Source: Clarkia xantiana subsp. parviflora (lineage: Eukaryota > Streptophyta > Magnoliopsida > Myrtales > Onagraceae). From it: a DNA stretch of 64,000 bases. Below, piece after piece: positions 10,440 to 20,818 of the stretch; positions within the stretch are counted from its first letter, which is position 1; each line of letters opens with the position of its first letter. Under the pieces are notes generated by a model, which was not told the origin of the DNA, ran no database searches, and saw nothing but the letters and a program-made list of their open reading frames with translations. The DNA lies in assembly GCA_036873135.1 (NCBI GenBank), contig JAPTYO010000027.1, positions 2,003,195 through 2,067,194 on the forward strand, read 5' to 3'. Made by a program: the position numbers and the translations under genes.

Positions 10440-11591
10440 ATGTGATGTTGGATATGTTAGGGAAGCTTTAGTTTCCTCATATGTCATGTTAACTGATTCA
10501 AATCCTTCCTGGATTCTTGACTCAGGTGCGACGAACCACAAAACCAATGACAAATGATTATTTTCCATGTTCAGATAGATGCCGAAGAATTCCAAGAGGA
10601 TATACATTGGCGACAACTCTCAAGTTGCCGTATAAGGAATGGGGAACTTCAAATTGTCTATGCGCAATGGAAGAACGCTACTCCTGGAAAATGTCCTTTT
10701 TCTCCTTGAATTCGAAGGAATGTTGTTTCTGTTACTTCTCTTATGAATAACAGATTTGTGTTATCATTTGAGAACTCCCTCATTCGTATAAATAAGTGCA
10801 ATGTCATTTATGGACATGCATTATCCTCTAATGGTTTCATCGTTGTCGATTTAAATGGACATGAAAATTTGAATGGTATGTATTCTGTATCATCCAGGGA
10901 GGCAGATACTGATTTGGCCGGATGACATGCGATGTTAGGACATATAGGCTACGACAGAGTACAAACTCTTGCTCGCAGAGGGCTTTTTCCCGTAGCAACT
11001 CACATGGTGAAAACCACTTGTGAGGATTGTCTAGCAGAAAAAGTCTACTCACAAGCCATTCGGTGAATCACTACGAGCCGAGTACCCATTGCATTTAATT
11101 CATTCCGACGTATGTGGACCCATGAATGTCACCGCCAGGGGTAGTAAACGTTACTTCATACTTTTCATCGACTAATTTACCTATTTCAGGTTACTCATTT
11201 GATCACTCGTAAATCCGAGGCCATTGAATGCTTCAAAAGCATTCTCAACCTCGTAGAGAATCAACATGAGCGAAGGGTGAAAACCTTACACACTGATAGA
11301 GGTGGAGAATATCTCTCTAATGAGTTCAACAAGCTATGCGATGAAAGAGGGATTATCCGTCAAACGACGATCCCTAACACGCCACAACAAAACGGTGTGG
11401 CAGAACAACGTAATCGTACACTCCTTGACATGGTAAGAACCATGATGTCGCGAGCTCAACTTCCAATCTCCTTTTGGGGTGATGCGTTGTTGACTGCTAC
11501 TCATGTAGTAAACATTGTTCCAACAAAATTGGTGGACACGACACCATATGAGCTGTGGACTGGTAAAGAGACGGATCTTACCAGGCTGTGA
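10440..11591 (+). pseudogene. pol: Copia-1 protease and integrase, broken
   Basis: The protease active site WILDSGATNH is at 10510-10539. A pre-integrase segment follows (MLGHIGYDRVQTLARRGLF, from about 10932). The integrase core starts with HSDVCGPMN (Asp at 11107), is interrupted by a TAA after FID, and continues from 11199 with LHTDRGGEYLS (second Asp near 11295) and PQQNGVAEQRNRTLLDM (catalytic Glu). All three residues of the D-D-E triad are thus visible, but the frame is split by stops and at least one shift. The gene order protease-integrase before RT is the copia order. Confidence 0.88.
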
Positions 11592-12055
11592 CCTTGGGGG
11601 TGCTTAGCATACACGCATCAAACCGATAGCCGATTCAGCTAGTTGGAACCTAGAGGACTGAAAAGTATCTTTATAAGATACCCCAAGAACTCTAAGGGAA
11701 ACGTGTTTCTGCCGGCTCAGGAGAATGGTGGCGTGGTCGAACATGAGTCCAGAGACGTTACGTTTCTTGAGGAGGAATTTTTGACGCTTGGTAACATCAA
11801 AACGAATGAAGCTTAATTGAACTAGAACATGATGGTGATTTTCAAGTCCCACTTACTTCGGGTGGGAGATTTGAGGCCGCAACACCAGTGAATGACATGG
11901 TAAATGAGAATGGAGACATTGTCATAATGAATCCAGTGGGAATAGTCAATTCTAACACGCAGATCACTGTTGCTGCACATGCGAATTAATTGGAAACTGA
12001 TCATCACATTGCTGAAGCGTTGGATGAGAATCCTATAATTCCTCAACTTCCTACT
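11592..12055 (+). pseudogene. Copia-1 pol segment downstream of integrase, truncated
   Basis: Frayed coding sequence after the integrase (GGVVEHESRDVTFLEE is readable near 11730-11775). It is homologous to about 31025-31290 in Copia-2. It stops at 12055, where an unrelated LTR begins. The Copia-2 homologue continues with CTACTGGTAAC at the matching place, so the break is an insertion point, not a natural end. Confidence 0.75.
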
Positions 12056-13276
12056 TGTAAACACCTAATTTTGGTACGCGCGACACGTATATGACAGGAT
12101 TAAAAATGTTATGTGTAACACGTTTAAAAAAGGAAGTATCTGAAAATGGAAGGCCACGGGTTTGCTAAAAATAGGCTTAGTTTAAATTAGGATAGTATAG
12201 ATGCATTTAATATTGTGTAATATTTATAAAATATATGATATATATTTCTGGCAATATGCAATAAATATATATTCATAATTTTCGGAATTAATCAATGTAT
12301 ATTATGAAAAATATTTTTTTTTTCCTAATTTTAGGTGCTAATCTAGCTATAAAAGGGTCCCTAGTCAATGTAAAAAGACACAGAAAATTAATACAACAAT
12401 AAAATATTATTATTTTTGAAATTTGTGCACAAATTTTCATCTACCGTTTTTTTCCTGCTGGGCTGCCATCATCGCCAGAGCTCCGCCCCGACGTCGTCGG
12501 CGTTGCCCTGTCCCTGGCAGGTCTCGCCATCCATCGTCGGAATCCGTCCCGCCACCCGTCGCCGGAGCTGTCTGCTACGGCCGCGAGGAGATCTGCCATC
12601 CCCGTCGCTGGAGCTGCCATGACCAATCCTTTGCTCAGCCTGTCCCTGCTACCGCCGTGAAGGAGCTCGCCTCGCCGGACTGCCGTGCCCTGCCGAGCCG
12701 GCGCCGGCGCCGACTGGAGTGGCTGTCGTCGTCCGCTGCCAAGGCTGCCATCGCTGTCCTCCTCTGGTAAGCAACAGGTATTGGCTTCTTTTATTTAGTT
12801 TAATTAGATAACATGTTTTTGCGAATGTATGTGTATGATATGTAATTATTAAATCGTACCATGATTTTAATCATGCTTGATTTTATTTAAATTTTATCTC
12901 AATTAGGGGATTTAGATGCATGATAGGGTTTTTATGTTTAAATTTTTCATTTGTAATAACTCGTGTATGAAAATCAGTTTAATTTTTGATATCATTATAT
13001 TAATTATTCTAGATGCATGTTTAAACTCTAAAATTGGTAAATAGGTTAATTTAGTACCGAAAGGGCGTAATTAGAAAACTAATTTTTACTAATTCGTAAA
13101 AGAAACCCCGAACCCAAATTTCTGATCGTAGACCGATTTTATACCTAAGTGCTTAATTCGTTATTCGCTTAGGTAATATAGGATTCTAGTTAGCCTTAAT
13201 TAACTAGTGGCGACTCTTTTTAAAACCCACGTTTCGAAAACGTAATCGCCGTAGGTCGGATTTTTAGTGTCTGACA
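12056..13276 (+). repeat. LTR of an Ogre-like Ty3/gypsy element (element A)
   Basis: Begins TGTAAACACCTAATTTTGG and ends GTGTCTGACA, followed by a primer site. A TATA box (TATAAAAG) lies near 12348, and a GC-rich segment (about 12470-12770) precedes the AT-rich tail. It interrupts Copia-1 after CTACT (12051-12055), the candidate target duplication; the other copy was not found. A second LTR with the same start (TGTAAACAC) begins at 37012 but is too divergent to be its partner. Confidence 0.75.
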
Positions 13277-13279
13277 TTT

Positions 13280-13297
13280 TGGCGACTCTGCTGGGGA
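13280..13297 (+). promoter_or_regulatory. Primer binding site of Ogre-like element A
   Basis: TGGCGACTCTGCTGGGGA, four bases after the LTR end. From memory this is the site type of Ogre elements, assigned to arginine tRNA; the tRNA match was not checked. Confidence 0.75.
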
Positions 13298-14340
13298 AGA
13301 TTAGAGGGTTCGGGCTTTGTATATTTGCTTATTTTTCATTTTTTAGTTTTATTTTTTTTATAACTCTGTTATTCTAACTTTGGGTTTTGATGTGATAGGT
13401 GCGGAATTTTTATTTTTCTTTGTTGAAATTGTTTGAACCTGCACACACGTCACTTTAGCGTATTATCCAAAACGCCTAAAACCCTTAGCACGGTACGACC
13501 GGAGCGGCTTGGCCGCCGGTACGGCTTAGAAAAACTTGACACGCTTCTGAAGGTCCTATGATCCCTATGATGGGGTGAGGAAACCACCTTGTCGGGAACC
13601 TATCATTGGAACCTACCTTGTAGAACAAAGCGAAAACACACACCTGAAGCCTCTATCCTGCCGCTATGCGTACTTGCGTGTGTTCTTTTCCTAATTGTTC
13701 TCGACCCCTAGATTTTTTTTTCATATATAGGATATGGGTCTCGATGTAATTTTTATTTTTGTACCATATGTAATTGTACAACGCGTATTAATGGAATTTA
13801 CGTTTCAAAAATGCATCATATTTTTCCAAAATATGTGTCATTCAAATCATCGTTTCGAAAACGCTTTACACACCATTTTCGGTAAGAATGGGGATACTAC
13901 GCAATTGCCCTCGTATCACGGCCCTTCCATTTCCCAATGCTGACGTTGGCCAGATCCGGACTAGCACGATAAAGACAAAACAAGACTATTGGAGAAAGCC
14001 CGCGTAGGGTGGAGTGCTACAATTATTTTGCATTGGAAATGTGACAGATAGAAACATCAGAGTTAAGTGCTCGCTCCAAAATCCAAACAAGTGGTAAAAA
14101 GTGAATCCATTTTGAAAAAACCTTATTGCATTACTTTCTCTTGGATTTGGGGGCAAGCACTCGACACGTTTTGACCAAGTTTCGCAGTTGTGTAAAGCGT
14201 CTTAGAAACATATTTTAGTTACAAAACATTTTTTCAAAAGACGATGAGTTGAATGACACATTACTTTCAAGACAATCACGCATGATATCTTGTGTTCCAT
14301 ATTCTGAATATCGCATTTTACACTTGCAGGTATTACTGGC
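13298..14340 (+). other. 5' leader of Ogre-like element A
   Basis: Non-coding leader. Its last 5 bp, CTGGC (14336-14340), are the left copy of the target duplication made by Gypsy-2. The sequence resumes after Gypsy-2 at 28231, and the join restores a start codon context for gag at 28253. No separate gene is seen. Confidence 0.65.
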
Positions 14341-15057
14341 TGACGGGTTTCGCTATGGCCGTTAGGCCCTTTAACGGCGAGGAAACGGCAAATAGGTCCA
14401 CTGGGCCCTAAATGGAGGTCAAGAAGACCAAGGCGAAGGGTCCCGACAGAGGGAGTCCTGATGATGAATGGTCCCGACAGAGTCGGTCCCGATAGGTGAG
14501 CTGGATGCTCCCGATCAGATGCCTTTAAGTAGGCCCCGATGAAGAATCCCTGAGAATGGTTGGCCCTGTCACGATGACGAGGGGCCCCGAGCGGTGACAC
14601 AATGAGACAACTCTGGAGTCCCCGATATTAGTCGGGACTTGCTATCAGAGGTTGAGGCCGAGATACGCGGGGCGTGCCGAGATACGCGGAGCGTGGCTGA
14701 GATACGAAGAGCGTGGCCGAGATATGCGGGGCGTGGCCGAGATAAGCGAGATCATGGCCTAGATAGGCGGGATCGTGCCCGAGATACGCGGAATATGAGC
14801 TAACCACCCCAACGGTTCACCAGGTAACTGAGGTACCTCTCCGCCTATAAAAGGGCAGAGGTTACCTCAGATCAGATTACGTTTTTGAGATACACTACTT
14901 GAGATTACTGCTTGCCAGTTCATACGAGATACTCATTTAAGCATCGGAGAGGGATTCTGGGTCACCGCCCGGTCTATCCCCTCTTGCAGGATTACGTGGA
15001 GCGAAGGAGCTCGGATCGCCGTCAAAGACCGTACCGGAGTTCCACCGAGATCCAACA
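14341..15057 (+). repeat. Gypsy-2 5' LTR (717 bp)
   Basis: Starts TGACGGGTTTCGC (TGATGGG in relatives) and ends GATCCAACA before the primer site. A TATA box TATAAAAG lies at 14846. About 20-bp subrepeats with the core GGCCGAGATACGCGG run from about 14650 to 14800 and vary in number between family members. Confidence 0.93.
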
Positions 15058-15076
15058 TTGGCGCCGTCTGTGGGAA
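15058..15076 (+). promoter_or_regulatory. Gypsy-2 primer binding site
   Basis: TTGGCGCCGTCTGTGGGAA directly after the LTR. The same site is present in Gypsy-4 (50855) and Gypsy-5 (61904), and in altered form in Gypsy-3. I did not verify the priming tRNA. Confidence 0.88.
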
Positions 15077-15093
15077 CGTGACAAAAGGCTGAT

Positions 15094-17157
15094 ATGCCTT
15101 CTACTCGTTCAATGGCGGCTGGCAAGCAAAGAGGACAAGGACAGTCTGGTGGTTCCCGTCATCCTGCTGGGACGACTCTGAATTCACCACCGGAGCATGC
15201 TGAGGACCAGAATCTCCCTGCTGAGGTCTCCCGGACAGGGGGGCACAACGAAGTCCCTAAAGATGTTGCTCAGCACCAAGAGAATAGGGAGCAGGAGGCT
15301 CCCCCAAATGCGGACCTGACGAAGGCTGTGGCGGATGCCATGCCGCTGTTCTTGGCGGCCGTGGAGGCTCATTTAGATCGAAGAGAGGCTGCGAGGAGGC
15401 AAGAGGAGGTGCCCCCACCAAGGGAGGAAGTGCCCCCGCCGGCAGAAGTTCAGAATGTGCAGGAGGCCCAACCTCGGAGCCAGGACAAGGGTAAGGAGCC
15501 CGCTCAGACAGAGCGATTCGTGGTCGATGGGCCAGGACCAGTGCAGCAAAGGACCATTCCCCTCAATGGTCCCATCACCCCCGATCAGGTGGTGAAGATC
15601 GTGAACATCTGCATGGGAGAGCAGAAGCCGCTGCTGTCGGAACTGAGGGATCGATCCTCCCATCCCTTTATCCACCGACTGATAGACACCCTCGCCCCGC
15701 CAGGGCTGGGTATCCCCACGATTAAGGAGTATGATGGCGAGGGAGATCCGGTTCGTCATGTCCAGAAGCACCTCATGGCGTGTTTGGGCAGAGCCCCGAA
15801 TGAAGATATCGTGTGTACACTGTTCCCGAACACACTTGGTGAGAGAGCCCTGACCTGGTTCTTCAGTCTGCCCCCAGGGTGTATCACATGCTGGGCTGAT
15901 ATGCACGACCGCTTTATTCAGCAGTACCAGGGTCGCCGACGTCTGTTTAAGAGTGTGAGGTCTCTGACCCAGGTGGTGCAGAGGCCCGATGAGTCGCTGG
16001 CACACTATTACCAGCAATACACTGCCAGCGTGGCGGAGATTGACGAGGAGATTTCGGAGGGTGAGACCATCCGTACCTTCATTCGGAACGTAACAGCCCC
16101 CTATGGTTCCGACTTGATGCACAGTGTGGCTGAGAAGCCTGTGTGGAATATGGAGGCATTGCAGAAAAGGCTGAAGCGGAAAATCGACGTCCAGGAGTCG
16201 AAAATAGCTGCTGGAGAACTTGAGCCCCCGAAGTCAAATAAAGGAAAGCAGTCGTCCAAACCCTTGGACGATCGTAAGTCGAAGGATAAATCCGAGAGTA
16301 GTCGAGGTCGCTCTGATCGAAGGGATGATAGGCGTTCTTCGAGGAAGGACAAATGGGAGGACCATAGCATTCCTCTCAACAGCTCTATGGCGGAGGTGTT
16401 AACGGTCATGGAGCGACAGGGTATCTCCAGGTACCCCCCGAAGAAGGAAGGAGAATTTTTGGGATCCCGCACAGATCGTTACTGTCGATTTCACCGCGCA
16501 AATGGTCACGACACTAATCATTGTCGGGAGCTGAAGAAGGAGATCGAAAAGCTGATCCAGAAGGGGAAGCTTAAAGAGTTTGTCGGGGAGAAGCGGTGTC
16601 GATCCCGTTCTCGATCCCGATCGCGGTCCCGTTCCCGATCCCGCGATCGGTCCCCAAAGAAGAAGAGGTCTGAGCCAGAGTCTTCTGGTGCCCGCAAGGA
16701 GAAGCGGGGTACTATCAATGTGATTCACGGAGGATTTGCTGCGGGAGGTGATACCTCGGCCTCTCGGGAGGTTTATGCCTCTAGGATTTCTGCTGCTGTG
16801 GTACTAGGCAAGAGGTCCCGATCCTGGACCGCGAGGGAAGAGATGGTGATTTCCTTTTCCGCGGAGGACCTGATAGGAGTGGAGACTCCACATGATGACG
16901 CTCTGGTCGTGACCCTAGACGTGGATGGGTATGAGATGAAGCGGATTTTGATCGACGGAGGGAGCTCCTCCGATATTCTGTTTCTGGATGCACTGGAAGC
17001 CATGGGAAAGACGAAGAAGGATCTCAAGGAGGTGAACTTCCCGATGGTCGGGTTCTCTGGTATTACCTCCTATCCGCTGGGAATGATCACCATACCAGTG
17101 GAATTTGGTAGCGGGTGGAAGGCGGAGAGGAGAAACGTGGACTTCGTGGTGGTTTAG
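15094..17157 (+). CDS. gag-pro: Gypsy-2 gag-protease polyprotein (687 aa), premature stop
   Basis: Structural and protease part of the polyprotein; forms the particle and cleaves the precursor. Order: charged N-terminus; capsid core about residues 195-335 (YDGEGDPVRHVQKHLMACLG, LTWFFSLPPG); a basic stretch; a variant zinc knuckle about 463-476 (CRFHRANGHDTNHC, spacing C-x2-H-x4-H-x4-C); an Arg-Ser repeat tract about 501-520; the conserved VIHGGFAAGGDTS peptide about 540-555; protease active site LIDGGSSSDIL near residue 620. It ends at a TAG (17155-17157) where Gypsy-5 reads GTGGTGGAGTCC, so the stop is probably a single substitution inside the protease C-terminal region. It is the longest open frame in the window and the best-kept gag. 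Confidence 0.9.
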   Translation: MPSTRSMAAGKQRGQGQSGGSRHPAGTTLNSPPEHAEDQNLPAEVSRTGGHNEVPKDVAQHQENREQEAPPNADLTKAVADAMPLFLAAVEAHLDRREAARRQEEVPPPREEVPPPAEVQNVQEAQPRSQDKGKEPAQTERFVVDGPGPVQQRTIPLNGPITPDQVVKIVNICMGEQKPLLSELRDRSSHPFIHRLIDTLAPPGLGIPTIKEYDGEGDPVRHVQKHLMACLGRAPNEDIVCTLFPNTLGERALTWFFSLPPGCITCWADMHDRFIQQYQGRRRLFKSVRSLTQVVQRPDESLAHYYQQYTASVAEIDEEISEGETIRTFIRNVTAPYGSDLMHSVAEKPVWNMEALQKRLKRKIDVQESKIAAGELEPPKSNKGKQSSKPLDDRKSKDKSESSRGRSDRRDDRRSSRKDKWEDHSIPLNSSMAEVLTVMERQGISRYPPKKEGEFLGSRTDRYCRFHRANGHDTNHCRELKKEIEKLIQKGKLKEFVGEKRCRSRSRSRSRSRSRSRDRSPKKKRSEPESSGARKEKRGTINVIHGGFAAGGDTSASREVYASRISAAVVLGKRSRSWTAREEMVISFSAEDLIGVETPHDDALVVTLDVDGYEMKRILIDGGSSSDILFLDALEAMGKTKKDLKEVNFPMVGFSGITSYPLGMITIPVEFGSGWKAERRNVDFVVV

Positions 17158-18497
17158 TCCGCGAGGACCTACAATGCGATTATCAGGAGAACCACCATCA
17201 ACCCCCTGATGGCAGTTGCCTCGACTGTGCACCAGAAGATGAAGTTCCCGACTGACCACGGAGTTGGGGAGGTCAAGGGCGACCAGGTGGCCTCAGGAGG
17301 TGCTATGTTATTGCCACCCGACGGAAGAGACGAGAGGCCATGGCTATCCTCCAGACTGATGCTGATCCCAGAGAGGAGTTTGGGCATCCCGCCCCCATGG
17401 AGGATTTGAAGGAGGTCGAGATTGACGGACCTCAGAGGAAGGTGAAAATTGGGTCCGCCCTGTCTGATGAGAGGGCCCGAGAGTTGATTGAGCTGCTGAA
17501 AGAGTTCAAGGAGTTGTTTGCCTGGTCCCCGAGTGACATGCCAGGAATCAGCCCCGATGTGATCGTGCACGAACTGAAGATTGATCCCGCGATCAAGCCT
17601 ATCGCGCAAAAGAGGCGTCCGATGGGTGCGGACAAAAGGATCGCGATCCAGCAGGAGGTGGGCAGGTTGCTCGACGCTGGGTTTATCAAGGAGCTCCGAT
17701 TGAATTGGGTCGCCAACCCGGTCCTGGTGAAGAAGAGCAATGGGAAGTGGCGGATGTGTTTCGATTTCCGCGACCTGAATAAGGCTTGCCCGAAAGACTG
17801 TTACCCGCTCCCGAGAATCGACCAGTTGGTGGATGCCACGTCGGGACATGAGTTGTTGAGCTTCATGGACGCGTATTCGGGCTATAATCAGATCAAGATG
17901 GCTAAGGAGGATGCCCCTTACACTGCCTTTTATGCCGACAGTGACATTTATCATTATGATGTCATGCCTTTCGGATTGATAAATGCCGGGGCAACTTACC
18001 AGCGGATGGTGAACAAGCTGTTCGGAGATATGCTGGGGAAAACCATGGAGGCTTACGTGAACGATATGCTGGTGAAGTCCCGACAAGCTGAGGATCATGT
18101 GCACAACCTAGCTACGGCGTTTGAGCGAATGAGGCTTCATCAGGTTCGCTTAAACCCAACAAAGTGCGCCTTCGGAGTCCACTCAGGGAAGTTCTTGGGC
18201 TTTATGGTGAGTCAAAGAGGAACTGAAGTGAACCCCGAGAAGCTGAAGGCGATCGAGGAGATGCAGTCTCCGGTAAATCATCGGGAGGTGCAAGTGCTGA
18301 ATGGCCGGCTGGCTGTCGTGAATCGCTTCCTGTCTAAGGCAAGTGACCGATCCATGCCGTTTTTTGAAGTGTTGAGGGCCAACAAGAAGTTTGAGTGGAC
18401 TGCTAAATGTGAAGAGGCGTTCCAGGCACTCAAACAGCACCTTCGCACCCTCCCGCCGTTGGCGAAACCAGTCCCAGGCGAGCCGCTCTATCTATAA
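17158..18497 (+). pseudogene. pol: Gypsy-2 reverse transcriptase, active-site Asp changed
   Basis: Continues the polyprotein past the TAG. After the protease tail ([19 protein letters not shown]), an open frame from 17340 covers the linker (LFAWSPSDMPGISPDVI) and the RT palm and fingers: KWRMCFDFRDLNKACPKD, FMDAYSGYNQIKM (first catalytic Asp), PFGLINAGATYQRM. The usual YVDD box reads Y-V-N-D (18054-18065; Asn codon AAC at 18060-18062) where Gypsy-3 has YVDD. Loss of that Asp should abolish polymerisation. The frame ends with TAA at 18495-18497 at the start of the RNase H region. Confidence 0.92.
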
Positions 18498-18962
18498 TTG
18501 ACTGTTTCTGAATTTTCCATTAGCTCTGTGTTAGTGAAGGTTGTCGAGGGTAATTAAGTCCCCGTTTATTATGTAAGCAAGGCGTTTGCCAAATCTGAAA
18601 TGAATTATCCCGCCGTTGAGAAGTATCTCTTTGCGTTGATTATTACTGCTCGGAAGCTGAGGCCTTACTTCCATGCGCATGAGATTATTGTGCTGACGAA
18701 TCAGCCTTTGAAGCATTTTTTGAACCGACCTGATGCGTCGGGGAGATGAGTGAAATGGGCAGTCGAGCTTAGTGAGTTTCGCATACACTTCGCTCCGAGG
18801 ACGGCTATTAAGGGTCAGGTGTTGGCGGATTTCATAGCAGAGTCTACAGCCCCCGATCTGGAAGAAGCGGGCCCTGTAGAGGGGGCAACCATGGAGGTCC
18901 CGATAGCAGAACAACCAGAGATGGCAGAGCAATCAGAACAGCCAAACGAGGAAAATACTTGG
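18498..18962 (+). pseudogene. Gypsy-2 RNase H (first) and tether, with stops
   Basis: The translation is recognisable against Gypsy-3: YYVSKAFAKSEMNYPAVEKY, LRPYFHAHEIIVLTNQPLKH, VKWAVELSEFRIHFAPRT. TAA and TGA stops lie between these blocks (for example just before VKWAVE, near 18748). The TDQPLKH motif of Gypsy-3 is TNQPLKH here, another Asp-to-Asn change. The segment ends at the Gypsy-2b insertion point, with residues EENTW continuing across it to MYTDGSS. Confidence 0.85.
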
Positions 18963-19701
18963 TGTTGGATCACGGTCGAAGCTCCGTTACGTTCTTGACG
19001 GAAAGCTTGAACTCCTGGGCTCCGCGTAATCCTGCAAAAGGGGATGACCTGGGTGGTGACCCAGAATCCCTCTCCGATGCCTAAATGAGTATGTGATCAA
19101 TGGGGTGGTAAGCAGTAATCTAAGTTCGTATTCGAGAATGTGTTTTCTGAGGTAACTTCCTCCTTTATATAGGAGGGGAAGTTACTCAGTTACCTGTGAC
19201 CGTGCTTGGCCGTTTTACCCATGATTCCGCATATCTCGTTCGGGATTCCGTATATCTCGCCCCACGCTCCGCGTATCTTGCCCACTCTCCGAGTATTTCG
19301 GGCACGCCCTGCGTATCTCGGGGGAGGTTTATCTATATCTTAACCGTCTCCCCACTACTCTATCTAGTAGGCGGGTTTCTCGGTCTTATCCTCTGATCAC
19401 AAGTCCCAACTCCTGTCGGGGACTCCAGAGTTATCTCATTCTAGGTCACCACCCAGGACCCTTTGTCTCACGAGACAGGTCCAGCCTCATCGGGGCTTTA
19501 TCATCGGGGCCTTCTCAAAGGCATATCGGGGCCTACTCAGAGGCTTCTTGTCGGAAGCATTCAGCTCATATATCGGGACCGCTAAAGTCGGGACCCTTCC
19601 TACTGGGCTTCTGGGCCTTACAGGCCTTTCACGAGGCCCACTGGACTTACTCGCCGTCTATTGACTGTTAACGGGGCTAACGATTACATCGGAACCCATC
19701 A
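18963..19701 (-). repeat. Gypsy-2b 3' LTR
   Basis: On the plus strand it runs from TGTTGGATC to CCCATCA, the reverse complement of the Gypsy-2 LTR termini (TGATGGG ... GATCCAACA). The adjacent TTTGCCCCC (19702-19710) is the complement of the purine tract. Confidence 0.93.
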
Positions 19702-20315
19702 TTTGCCCCCAAGACATGGGGGACTTGCATTTCGTCGTGTCTTCTAATTCCAGACCTCCCGACCTCACCGTCGGAGGCTTTTATGTCCATACCTCCCGAT
19801 ATTGCCATCGGAGGCTTTTGTCTTCAGGCCTCTTGGTATCTCGATCGGAGGCTTTTGCCTTGCGCACAATTATTGAATGACAGAGCTTCTCACTCATGAC
19901 TGCCTTGGGCCCACTGGACTCTATGGGCAGTTGCCAAATCCGAGGAGACTCCTCGGTTACTGCAGCATTAAATGCTAGGGATTATGAAACGACGCTCAAA
20001 TCGGCGTGACTGCTGCTTTCTGAAAAAGCACTCATTACGTCACCAACGTCTCTTCCGTACCGTCCCCATAATCTCGACGATCAAGATTGAATCGTTTCGT
20101 CTTCAACGGTCAAGATTCAGTCCATCCAGTTGTCCTTTCTGCTTATAAAAGCTAAAACCCTGGCATTATTCACTTCTTCTTCACCGTCTCAATTTCTGGA
20201 AGTTCTGCCATTTTCGAACTCGAAGCTTCTTCTCCAAGTTTCTTTTGCTCTTCAAGTGATCCAAGGCCTTCATCCCTCCCGATTCTTCTTCATCCTCTCC
20301 AAGCAATCATCAACA

Positions 20316-20818
20316 ATGTCTGGTAAGGTTTTCGTCTCTTTGCTTCTATGATTCATTGATATCACTTTCTCCTCCTTTCTTGAATTTTCCTGTTTGTAAC
20401 CGTTTTTAGACGAGGCTAGTTCTGGGGCAAGGACCCCCTTTACCTTTGAGCTTGCTGTTAACGAGATTTCTGAGACCTCGTACGAGGTTGCTCTCCGGGA
20501 AGGCTGCATTACCTCGGACTGGGAACCCCGTTTCCCCTACGAGTCTCATCCGACCACCCGGAGGAAACATACCATCACGCGTCCTCGAGAGGGAGAGGTG
20601 TTCGTCTCCACCGGGCAGATAAATGCTGGGATTCGATTCCCTTTTTGCGGGAACCTAGTGGAGATGTGCAACTTCTACCAGACACATCCCTGCACCTTCT
20701 CTCCACATGCCATCCGCGTGTGGAAAGCTTTCCAGGTTCTGTGCCTCCGCCAACAGTGGACGTACAGTTTGCTGCTCTTCCGCACCTTCTACAGTTTGCT
20801 GCTCTTCCGCTCTTCCGC
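20316..20818 (+). pseudogene. Gypsy-2b antisense gene, exons 1-2 only, truncated
   Basis: Antisense to Gypsy-2b, hence on the plus strand. Exon 1 is ATGTCTG (20316-20322), intron 20323-20409 (GTAAGG ... TTTTTAG), and exon 2 starts at 20410. Splicing gives MSDEASSGARTPF, then NEISETSYEVALREGCIT, REGEVFVSTGQINAGIRFPF and FSPHAIRVWKAFQVLCLRQQ. This is the same protein and the same intron position as in Gypsy-2. The frame breaks off at about 20790 in a short repeated junction sequence before the LTR. TATA-like and pyrimidine-rich sequence upstream (20145-20290) could be its promoter and leader. Confidence 0.82.

Noticed and set aside
12416..12770. Frames in the GC-rich part of the Ogre-like LTR
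   Set aside because: Low-complexity Arg/Ser/Pro composition, located in an LTR, no counterpart in the LTR at 37012.
15373..16728. Minus-strand frames of up to 249 codons opposite Gypsy-2 gag
   Set aside because: They are shadows of the gag frame; the same frames appear opposite Gypsy-5 gag only because the coding strand is conserved.
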